A stretch of DNA of 64,000 bases from assembly GCF_003597395.2 (NCBI RefSeq), contig NC_133770.1:82098126-82162125 (forward strand), read 5' to 3'. The notes beneath the pieces are model-generated. The model was not told the DNA's origin, made no database searches, and worked only from the letters and a program-made list of their open reading frames with translations. Both the position numbers and the translations under genes were made by a program. The first letter of the stretch is position 1; the number at the start of each line of letters is the position of its first letter. Shown here one piece after another: positions 49,401-56,500 of this stretch. The DNA comes from Chelonoidis abingdonii (Eukaryota; Chordata; Testudines; Testudinidae).

Positions 49401-51406
49401 AAGAAGCAGCATACAAAACTATCCAGTTATATTCACTGCCAAGACTTCTCTTAATTATTGTATTAGTTGTTAAAACGTCCACTTCTTAGAGTAAATTTAA
49501 AATGAAGCTCTACTATGAAAACCAAGTTTGCAAAAAATAGCACCTTCTTAACATCCTCTCTAAGAGTAATACCGACTGGGCTTAATGATAAAAATAAATG
49601 TAACTGATTTTTACTCTGGTAGTACTACAGAGACAACACAGCAGACAGAGAAAGTGAGTGTACGACTAGATTTAACCTCTTCTCATGCATTACCAAAAGA
49701 GTTAATCGTTCTAATTGCAGGGCCAAGTTGTGCCCTCACTTACGTCTGAGTAACGTTGTGAGTTAACAATTACGAGCTATTGTTTCCCCAAATGTATCAC
49801 TGTGGACTTGCTGGGTCAAGCAAGGGGAAGCTGCAGAGGGTTTCCTAATCTAGTTGAGCACCAAAAGGGAGCAGGGCTCTTGGCCCACCCCCATTTCTTA
49901 TTAAATGCTATGTGTGCATGTATCATAAATACTCTTTTTTTTTTGTTCTTTTGAGCCTGACACTTTACCAGAGCCTCCTCATTTACAAGTCTGGCATATC
50001 TCCCTCTTACATATACATATAGGAATGGTATGAGCTGGGGTGACTGTTAAAGGATTTCAATACTAGGCTTTTTTCCTAGGGTCAGTGGTAGATGAAGATA
50101 TGCCATGCAAACATCTGGGTTTCTCTTGGGAAGTTTGCTGGTTTGTGTATACCCTTGGTTAGTTTTGTAATGGTTATACTAATTTTATGACCCTGAAAAA
50201 TAGTCCATGATTTTAATTACCAAAGTTAAGTTTTCCTGGAAGCATTTTCCATGGATTGTCCAGGATACCATAAAACCTCACAAACAAAACATGATGAAAA
50301 TGAGTTTTTGCAGGTTATAAAGGAGAGCAGAATTTTGGTCTACAAAATCTTACAGTGGTATGTAGGAAGGAGAAAAAAACCCCCAACAGTATAATTGATT
50401 CCAGGTTAAATTTTCAGGCCCAGCAGTTATAAAAAAAATTCTAGCCTGGAAAGTCAATATGTCTGATCTGAAGCTCATTGATATGACATTCAGCAAGAGA
50501 CTCACTTCCCTCTCCCCCACCGATCCCTAATTTTTACAGTTACTTTCAAACTAGCCTCACTTTAATTTCCCTCCTCCCATCTCAATTTGCAATAACCGGG
50601 TAAGAACCTAGGAAGGAGGAGCTGGTGAGGAATGGGCAGAGAGGGGATGGCGAGCTGGTAAGGGGTGTGTGCAGCAGTTGGGATGGTAGGAGCAAATGGA
50701 GAGTTAGGGGCTAGGGCTCAGAGACAGAGGATGGAAAGCCGGGCAGGGGAAAGGAGGAAGATACAGGGGGAAGGGAATGGGGGATCCCAGTGCACAGAGC
50801 GTAATGAGGGTCCCTGGAAAAGTGAACAGGGTTGGAAAACTCCTGCTCTCTCCACGGAGGGGGGTGCTGCACAGGGGATCCCAGGCTGGGGGCGGGGGGC
50901 AGAACAGGGGCTGTGGGCCAGGGGAAGGAGTAAAGGCCTAGAGTAAAGGGCTAAGCCGGGGGGTCCCCAGGAGGGGCAGGATCCCGGGCAGGACAGTGAG
51001 TCCAAGGGAGAGCAAGGGGGGCAGGGGCAGGGCGGTGGGTCGCAGAGGGAGCGGGATACCGGGCAGGGCGGTAGGTCCCGGGAAGAGCAGGGGGGCGGGA
51101 TACCGGGCAAGGCGGTGGGTCCCGGGGAGATGGGGGCAGGGCGGTGGGTCCCGGGGAGAGCAGGGGGGGCGGGATACCGGGCAGGGCGGTGGGTCCTGGG
51201 GAGAGCAGGGGGGGTTGTGGCAGGGGCAGGACAGTCGATCCCGGGGAGACGGGGGCAGGGCGGTAGGTCCCGGGGAGAGCAGGGGGCGGGGCGGCTGGCT
51301 CACAGCGGATGGTGTGGAAGGAGGCCTTGGGCCGCCGCTCGAAGCTCTCCCCCAGCTGCAGCCCGTGCTCCTCCTTGTCCAGCAGCGGGTTCGCCGAGCC
51401 GTTCAT
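25414..51406 (-). CDS. EAF1: EAF1, ELL-associated factor 1, complete CDS in 6 exons
   Basis: The CDS joins 51406-51304, 47991-47897, 43648-43512, 41792-41626, 32911-32681 and 25460-25414 on the minus strand: 780 bases, 259 residues plus stop TAG. Every junction is GT-AG and keeps frame. EAF1 binds ELL and increases RNA polymerase II elongation as part of super elongation complexes in the nucleus. Residues 1-112 form the conserved EAF N-terminal domain ([71 protein letters not shown]). Residues 113-167 are a Pro/Gln/Lys linker ending in the conserved [20 protein letters not shown]. Residues 178-202 are a Ser/Asp/Glu-rich activation region. The C-terminus is [14 protein letters not shown]. Human EAF1 is 268 residues; the shorter linker here lacks the polyproline run I remember in mammals. 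The first ATG (51406) has A at -3. Confidence 0.97.
25895..25978 (+). repeat. CR1-like LINE 3' end
   Basis: It has GTTCTATGGCCTATGTCACA, CAGGAGGTCAGGCTACATGA and TCTCTTCTAGCC, the diverged form of the CR1 terminal sequence that is much clearer at 55716-55806. Confidence 0.6.
26140..26483. mobile_element. Non-autonomous hAT element, ~344 bp
   Basis: The ends CAAAGGTCCCCAAACTGTGG and inverted AAGTTTGGGGACCACTG match those of the element at 4432. The interior is GC-rich. I do not see a convincing 8-bp duplication, so the copy may be older or rearranged at one end. Confidence 0.75.
28321..28452. repeat. 66-bp tandem duplication, two copies
   Basis: The segment starting TCTGCTGTTTAAACTTGCAG at 28321 repeats at 28387 with essentially no differences, implying a recent duplication or an intrinsic feature of the host repeat. 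Confidence 0.9.
28701..28754. repeat. 27-bp tandem duplication, two copies
   Basis: TTAACACATTTTACCCATAA at 28701 recurs at 28728. A 15-bp repeat (TATTGTACCCCACTG) follows near 28853. Confidence 0.85.
29965..30686. mobile_element. Non-autonomous hAT element, 722 bp
   Basis: The ends are CAGAGGTGGGCAAACTACAG and the inverted AAGTTTGCCTGCCCCTG. A perfect 8-bp duplication CTCTAGAA is found at 29957-29964 and 30687-30694. The interior is G-rich with GGGGACAGGGAGCAGGGG-like repeats. Confidence 0.9.
30772..30984. mobile_element. Palindromic SINE-like insertion with 12-bp target duplication
   Basis: Two arms of about 85 bp pair around a short centre near GGCTGCAACC: AAAAGAACAGGAGTACTTGT at the left and its near-complement ending CTCCTGTTCTTTTTG at the right. 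Only the right arm continues to the family end (GGCTGCTACTCTGAAA). The whole is flanked by ACTAGGTACTGT at 30760-30771 and 30985-30996. Direct repeats of this length and loss of one end suggest retrotransposition. Confidence 0.75.
31315..31769. mobile_element. Tigger/pogo-like (mariner superfamily) remnant
   Basis: The ends are CAGATACTCCCTGGATTATG and the inverted GCGTAAGTTGAGAAGCATCTG. TA dinucleotides flank both sides. Near 31577 a frame with MPGK, a stop, then [15 protein letters not shown] resembles the start of a Tigger transposase (CENP-B-like N-terminus). The rest of the transposase is absent. Confidence 0.7.
31897..32482. mobile_element. Non-autonomous hAT element, 586 bp
   Basis: The ends are TAGGGGTGGGCAAACTTTTT and the inverted ATAGTTTGCCTAGCCTTG. 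The flanks CTCTGTAC and CTCTATAT agree at 6 of 8 positions, consistent with a decayed duplication. It lies just downstream of EAF1 exon 5. Confidence 0.8.
32681..32911 (-). CDS. EAF1: EAF1 coding exon 5
   Basis: This exon has 231 bases and encodes residues 168-244 plus one base ([12 protein letters not shown], the serine/acid-rich block, then [17 protein letters not shown]). The acceptor is CTATTCCAG and the donor GTAAGTAAAG. Confidence 0.96.
33790..34025. repeat. MIR-like SINE
   Basis: It has AAGAACTTACAGTCTAATAG, TTTACAAATGGGGACCTAAG, GTGTCTTGCCCCGGGTTACA and AGAGTTTGAACCC, the standard order of MIR-type elements, and is moderately diverged. Confidence 0.65.
35397..36255 (-). mobile_element. 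Solo LTR, 859 bp, with 5-bp target duplication
   Basis: On the minus strand it begins TGTCATAAACAGATAGC and ends GGCTTATTACA, so it has TG...CA termini. Direct repeats AGTGT lie at 35392-35396 and 36256-36260. No internal retroelement sequence accompanies it, which is what homologous recombination between two LTRs leaves. A TATATAAA-like box and a CCAAT-like GACCAATCAGG (minus strand) are present. Related copies: 16832-17271 and 63834-64000. Confidence 0.9.
36975..36994. repeat. (AT)n microsatellite
   Basis: An uninterrupted AT/TA dinucleotide run of about 20 bases in EAF1 intron 4. Confidence 0.9.
37130..37640 (-). mobile_element. Old LINE fragment (reverse transcriptase C-terminal part)
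   Basis: The minus-strand frame has the look of the end of a non-LTR reverse transcriptase: [36 protein letters not shown], then [10 protein letters not shown], which parallel the DYCN..L...P and QNAAARL stretches of L2/L3/CR1-type LINEs. It contains stops and frameshifts. The exact clade is uncertain. Confidence 0.55.
40174..40467. mobile_element. Short DNA transposon, probably Harbinger-like
   Basis: The left end GGCTGTGTTTACACTAGGAG and the right end inverted TGTAGTACATACC form imperfect terminal repeats. The flanks are TAA and TAG, close to a 3-bp TWA duplication. ATACTGG motifs recur inside. No coding capacity. Confidence 0.5.
41626..41792 (-). CDS. EAF1: EAF1 coding exon 4
   Basis: This exon has 167 bases and encodes residues 112-167 plus one base ([14 protein letters not shown] to QLDDIKR). 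The acceptor is TTGTTTCAG and the donor GTAAAGGG. Proline content in the linker is low compared with mammals. Confidence 0.96.
41793..43511 (-). other. EAF1 intron 3
   Basis: This 1.7-kb AT-rich intron has one old repeat-like stretch at about 42165-42330 (TATATAGCACCTTTCATCC, then AACTCTTCACAAACA). Nothing else is recognised. Confidence 0.7.
43512..43648 (-). CDS. EAF1: EAF1 coding exon 3
   Basis: This exon has 137 bases and encodes residues 67-111 plus two bases of Arg112 ([11 protein letters not shown] to IQVKKT). The acceptor is TTTGACACCAG and the donor GTAAAACT. It completes the conserved N-terminal domain. Confidence 0.96.
43649..47896 (-). other. EAF1 intron 2
   Basis: This 4.2-kb intron is AT-rich apart from the Harbinger-like element at 45373-46472. 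I see no further exon or RNA gene. Confidence 0.7.
45373..46472. mobile_element. Harbinger-like element, 1.1 kb, TTA target duplication
   Basis: The ends are GGCCAGGTCTACACTGC and the inverted GCAGTGTAGACGTACCC. TTA flanks both sides (45370-45372 and 46473-46475), the 3-bp duplication used by PIF-Harbinger elements. Much of the interior aligns with 6040-6500 of the 2.2-kb element, including the degraded Myb/SANT-like start near 45732, but it carries many small deletions. Confidence 0.8.
47897..47991 (-). CDS. EAF1: EAF1 coding exon 2
   Basis: This exon has 95 bases and encodes residues 35-66 ([14 protein letters not shown] to LPHIP). The acceptor is CTCTTCAG and the donor GTAAGTTT. It is not visible as a long open frame because it is short. 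Confidence 0.96.
48500..48620 (+). repeat. CR1-like LINE 3' end
   Basis: It shows TGGTGGCCTGTGATATACAG, GAGTCAGACTAGATGATTTA, ATCCCTTCTGGCC and CTATGACTCT, the standard order at the end of CR1 copies with a decayed octamer tail. Confidence 0.7.
51020..51300. repeat. G-rich minisatellite in EAF1 intron 1
   Basis: Units built from CAGGGCGGTGGGTCCCGGGG and AGAGCAGGGGGGCGGGATAC recur at least five times with variation, ending next to the EAF1 exon 1 donor. Long open frames on both strands across this block are products of the repeat. Confidence 0.85.
51304..51406 (-). CDS. EAF1: EAF1 coding exon 1
   Basis: This exon has 103 coding bases, residues 1-34 plus the first base of Tyr35. The donor is GTGAGCC from 51303. 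It lies in the GC-rich shared promoter region, with G-rich minisatellite sequence starting within a few bases of the donor. Confidence 0.96.
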
Positions 51407-51560
51407 GCTCCTGCCCGCGCCGGACCCGGACACGGCAGCACCCGGCAGCGGCGGATCCTCAGCCCCGCTCCCTTCCGGGGCAGCGTGTCACCGGGAAAGG
51501 AGTCCGGCTGCGGGGCGCGCCCCGCGCGGGTAGGCCCCGGGGAGGGCGCAGGATGGGGGG
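51407..51560. promoter_or_regulatory. EAF1/METTL6 bidirectional promoter region
   Basis: This CpG-dense segment lies between the EAF1 start codon (transcribed left) and the METTL6 5' region (transcribed right). No TATA box is visible. A GGGTAGGCC at about 51528 could be the donor of a non-coding METTL6 exon 1. Head-to-head placement matches the human arrangement as I remember it. Confidence 0.6.
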
Positions 51561-51960
51561 GTGTCTGTGGGGTCGGGGGGGTCTGACACTTGGAGCCGAG
51601 GGGGTTCTGTGGGGGTGTGGGAAGGGGTGTCTGACACGGGGAGCGGAGGGTGGAGGGGGGGTGTCTGAACACGGGCAAGGGGGTGGGATGAGGTCGACAG
51701 GGGAGCGGGGGGGTCGGGTGGGTGGGGAAGGGGTGTCTACACGGGGACACGGGGAGCGGAGGGGGGTCTGGGAGGGGGTGTCTGACACTGGGAGCAGACT
51801 GGGGGTGTCTCGGGGCAGGACGGGGGTGCCTGGGGAGAAGGAAGGAGGTGTTGGAAAGCAGGACGCGGTTTCTGACATGGGGAACAGAGGGGAGTGTGGG
51901 AGGGAGAGCAGGATGGGACTGACACAGGGAGGCGCTGTCTGGGGTGGGGGGCAGGCTGGG
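51560..51960. repeat. G-rich minisatellite in METTL6 intron 1
   Basis: Units such as GGGGTGTCTGACACGGGGAG, then CGGAGGG, repeat about eight times with changes in length. The sequence differs from the minisatellite on the EAF1 side. Confidence 0.85.
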
Positions 51961-52463
51961 AGTCTGACACAGCGCAGCCCTGTGCTTGCAGGATCAAGTT
52001 CCCGGTGAACCCTGAAGAGCTGTGTGGCCCATAAGTTCTCTTTAACACTGGTCACGACTACACCAAAAAAAGGCATCACGTTTGTAAACATGTTAACTAA
52101 TGTGATGATAAACTTATCTTAGTATCTAGCAGAGATGGTGATAAATTGGGTTTAAAAGCAAAAAAACTTTAAGACCAGGTGAGATGTCTTTTTACATGTG
52201 ATTGTTCATGTTCAGACTAAGTGCAAAATCATGTATAGCACCATTAGTTAATATTTTCCTTGTGTAAACATGACCAATGAAAATGATCAGTTTGGGGTGT
52301 TTTTGGTCTATCTTGTTAAAAAATGTATCTGCTTCTCTTTATTGTCTGACAGAGCACATTGTAAAGCCTGTTAGTTTACTCAGACTTTTTTTAATCTGTA
52401 GGCTGAGTTGTGAGGTTTTTGTTCTTGCAGGGTTTGGGAGTCTTGTTAGTATAACTTTGTCAT

Positions 52464-52545
52464 AGATTTTTAAGACCAGAAGGGATCAAATAGTCTGACA
52501 TCCTGTATAACAGACCAAATAATTTTGACCTTGTTTTAACTCAAT
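52464..52545 (-). repeat. CR1-like LINE fragment
   Basis: TTTTTAAGACCAGAAGGGAT, then AGTCTGACATCCTGTATAAC and AGACCAAATAATTTTG match a common internal segment of CR1 3' regions in reptile genomes. Lies in METTL6 intron 1. Confidence 0.55.
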
Positions 52546-53152
52546 TCTGTATGCATCTTTAAACTTTGTGAGGGTATAATGTCATGACATTACTAAATAA
52601 ATAAAATATAACGTTTTTGCTTTGAGTGAGGTACTGTTGGCTTTTACATAAAAATGGGGATGCTGTCTTCACCCTTTGTCTTATGTTTTTGAATTTCAGA
52701 GGTAAGTAGCTCACTTTTATTTTTTTGTAAAAGAACACAAAGGCTCCAGTCCAATCTGTGCTTACACCATCATGGAATCGCACTAGAATCGTTGGGGACA
52801 TAAATGGGTACAAGGTTCCTTTCAAGTGGATCAGGTTGCAGAATCAGGCCCATAGTGTGGGGACAAGGTGGTAGTCAGTTTTTGTGGCTTCTATATGATC
52901 TATAAGAGGAACAGAAATGTGTCTTGTTGATTATTTTTGTTTTTAATCTTAGAAATCTTAGGAAAGTCAAGTCTGATCTTGCCTAGTTTTGCTGGAGGAC
53001 TTCCATGGAGGTTTCAGAAAAGTAGGTTTGGTGCTTTCTCAGCCTGGGTCTTACAGCGAGTTACAAAAAGTCCCTAAGAAGTGCAAACTATAATCCTTTT
53101 CTCATTATTTCTTATGTTTCTAGGGCCTTGATTGTTTTGTCTGAAATCAAAG

Positions 53153-53170
53153 ATGGAAATATACACCTGA
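53153..53170 (+). other. Upstream ORF in METTL6 5' UTR
   Basis: A five-codon frame, ATG GAA ATA TAC ACC TGA, lies in the exon that starts after the acceptor TTTCTAG at 53123. It ends 37 bases before the main start and could reduce initiation there. Confidence 0.55.
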
Positions 53171-53207
53171 GGAAAAAACATTTTAAATCTGCTTTGTCTG
53201 TATTCAT

Positions 53208-53504
53208 ATGGATGAATCCAGGATGTTCCAAGAAAACACATCTGATAATTACTTGAATTCAGTAGCCCTAATTTGTGAAGATGATGCTTTCCAAAAGAAA
53301 GGGCACAGTAAAAGGACCCTTAGCCCTGAAGAAGCTGAAAAACTGGCAAGAGATCAAGCCTTGGTGTCTGACTTCAAAAAACTGAAACTGGAGAAAGATG
53401 CACAGAAGAACTGGGATCTATTTTACAAAAGAAACAGCACAAACTTCTTTAAAGACAGGCATTGGACAACTAGAGAGTTTGAAGATTTAAAAGCATGCCG
53501 AGAG
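53208..53504 (+). CDS. METTL6: METTL6 first coding exon
   Basis: This stretch has 297 bases and encodes residues 1-99, ending in DLKACRE. The exon itself probably starts at 53124 after TTTCTAG, giving an 84-base 5' UTR part. The donor GTAAGCC begins at 53505. The start has C at -3 and G at +4 (moderate context). Confidence 0.93.
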
Positions 53505-56500
53505 GTAAGCCATATACACTAGTTCTACAAGTAAAGGGGCAAATATTGCTAATTATTTTCAAATGATTTAATAATCCACCAAATAAGATGTCAGTGACAG
53601 ATCACTGTTATCTGTCAAATGCGCAGTGTTGTGTAGTTCATAGCTTCCATGACTTCTAAGATTAAAAAAAATTTCAATTTTTTTTGATTGGACTTTTCAT
53701 CCTATTCTTTCCTCAATATGTCCATGAGTAGGCTCCATCAGGACCCATCTGAAAGTTTCAAAAGTTGGAATCTCTTATGAAATCTTTGAATAATAGTTTA
53801 TAATTGACCTATATTTTACATTCAGACCCACTCTCTAGAACAGTGGTGCCCAAACTTTTCCTGTCGCACCTCCCCCTTACCAGTCATGGCATTTGTCCAT
53901 GACCCCCTCCCACCCACCCCCCGCTCTCCATTACTGCACATTTGGGTCAGCAGAGGAGCTTGGGCTGAAGGCAAACCTGGGGCCAGAAATGGGAAGGGAA
54001 CAGATCTGCGGTTACCGTCAGAGCTGGCCTGGGGTTGGAGAGGGAATCAAACAGAGATGGGCCCGGGATGGGAACGGAGCCTGGGCCAGGGGTGTGTCTG
54101 TGGTGGGGCCATGGTTGCAGGCAGACCTAGGAGCAGGGCTGGGGCTGGGTCAGAGAGGAGCTGGAGGCTGAGCAGGGCTACGTGGTGCTCCCTCCCCAAT
54201 CCCCATGGGGCTGGCTGGGTCTTGCCACATGTTTCTGTGCACCCCGTATGGGGGCATGCCCCACAGTTTGGGCACCACTGCTCTAGAATATTTGCTCTGT
54301 GTCCTAAATTAGATCTAAGTTCCTCTCTGTCTTCCAATTTGCAGACACAAGTTGCAAAACTTTTGAGCACCCTGTTATAAAGTCACCTATCTAGAGTAGT
54401 CAATACATTAAAATATACATTTTAGAAACACATTAAAATGTATTTGTTATTCACTCTATTAAATAAAAGGGCCCAGGCAAGAAGGATAACATAATTTAAT
54501 CATTGCTGAAATGAATAGATCACTAATGAGATTTTAGTAGTTTCTAAAGAGAAACTTAAAGTAATATAAATTAAAACTTACACTTCACAAAGTCAAATTG
54601 CCAGTGGAAGGATACTTCAGATTTTAAACTGATCCTAAGTTTAAAATGTGAAGAACAGTGTCTTTGTACTATGAGGATCAACACAAGTAATGTGCTGTAT
54701 GCTTGGCCTCTTTCTCCCATATAGTTTGAAGATCAGAAACTGACCATTCTTGAAGCAGGCTGTGGGGTTGGAAATTGCTTGTTTCCACTTTTAGAAGAGG
54801 ACTTGAATATCTTTGCATATGCCTGTGATTTCTCTCCAAGAGCTGTTGAGTATGTGAAGGTTGGTGTGATATTTATCTGTATTTTTAGTGCTTTAGAAAT
54901 TTGTGTTCATCAGATTACAGATTATCTAGCTTTGTTTTCTTCTATAAGTATGGTAAACTGTCCTGTAAGGAAGAGGAGAGAAACTGATATACAGTACTGG
55001 AGCTTAATTTACAAGAAATTGAATCATCTTTGAGGACCTGATTTTCTAGTATTAAATCATATTACTGTAGTAGTAAGTGTGAATGTTGTACTTGGATATT
55101 TCCTAAAAGTAAAGTTTGGCCAATGAGAAAATAGACTGAGTGATGTTAAAGGACCCCAAATCTGAAGTGAACTGTGACTACTTACTGGTAAGTAGCGTAT
55201 GTGTGGAGAGCCATCTGCGCCCTGTTTCTGTGAATCTACTACCCTTTAGGACCAAATTCTACACGCATTGCATCACTTAACTCCTACTTATGTTTGTTTA
55301 CCAGTGATGAGTGCTGTAGTGTGTGCGTCAATCTGTGAACTATGAGAGACTCTTCAGTACTATTGAAGTATCTGCCTATTCTTCACGCCTCCACCTTAGT
55401 TTGCTATACATGTCTTGTGCTAGTTCTTTGCTTTCACTACTTTTATAGGGGGCAATGTAAACTTTGTTGTTCAAAGGGATGACAAGTTATTGCCACTTCT
55501 AAACCCAGACACTATACTGCAGATAGTCATATGTCGTGGTGTATAAATTTTCTCTTTAAAATGAGTGTATTCTTGAGAACTGTGAGGCTTTTATGCAACT
55601 TATGACCACTTTCATTAGAGAATCTCAATGCTATTAATATTTCTCGTATACATAGTGTTGTGCAACTGCTAACTAATTTTCACAATGTTTTTACCACATT
55701 TTCTACAACAATCTGTCTGGGGATTGGTCCTGCTTTGAGCAGGGGGTTGGACTAGATGACCTCCTGAGGTCCCTTCCAACCCTGATATTCTATGATTCTA
55801 TGATTCAGCAATTAAGTGCCCCCTCCCCCCCAACATATCCATGTCCTGGTAAATTACACAGTACAACCAAAATTTGATTTGAGACATAAACTCAGCTGTG
55901 ACATCTTTGTGAGGAGGGAAGAGGAACAACCAGAGTGATCTTGAAAACAAAAACTTAGAGGCTTTTTTCAAGAATATTTGAAGATCTATTATAAACAGAC
56001 AGCATGTTTATACTCAATTCATTTTTATACAGTACAGTACACTCTCTCTAGAATGTCCAACAAACTTTTGGCTATAGTGAACCCGGTCCCTGGAACTTAC
56101 CACCAGCCCTGGGGCCGCTAGTGTAATTATATCGTGTCATTTTGAAAAAATATGCTGAATTTTGCAGAATTTTAAAATGTAGGCAGAATTTTTAATTTTT
56201 TGGCACAGAGTTCCCCCAGGAATAGTGACACAGCACTCCAGTGGCACAGCTGCACCAGTGCAGCTGCTCCACTGTAGTGCTTAGTGAAGATGCTACTTAT
56301 GGCAACAGGAGAGCTTCTCCCATCAGCGTAGGTACTCCACCTCCCTGAGAATTGGTAGATATGTTGATGGGAGAAGCCTTCCAGTCAACATAGCACTGTC
56401 TAAACCAGGGGTTAGATTACTATAACTCCATCACTCAGGGGTGTGGATGTTCCACTTTCCTGAGCGACGAAGTTATACCAACATAATTTCCTAGCGTAAA

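Larger units (their letters stand above)
47992..51303 (-). other. EAF1 intron 1
   Basis: This 3.3-kb intron contains a CR1-like tail (48500-48620) and AT-rich unique DNA to about 50580. From about 50590 to exon 1 it becomes strongly G-rich, with a minisatellite. Confidence 0.75.

Noticed and set aside
50951..51433. Upstream extension of EAF1 giving MSGSGAGRS before MNGSANP
   Set aside because: The extension begins with GTG and not ATG; the conserved EAF1 start is the ATG at 51406.
51115..52008. 297-codon plus-strand open frame across the GC-rich region, with other frames on both strands
   Set aside because: It runs through two minisatellites and the EAF1 exon in antisense. Gly/Arg-rich translation and open frames on all strands are what stop-poor GC repeats produce.
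51993..52034. Possible METTL6 exon after GCTTGCAG at about 51991
   Set aside because: The acceptor is plausible, but the frame stops soon and nothing matches the METTL6 N-terminus. It could be a non-coding exon, which cannot be shown without transcripts.
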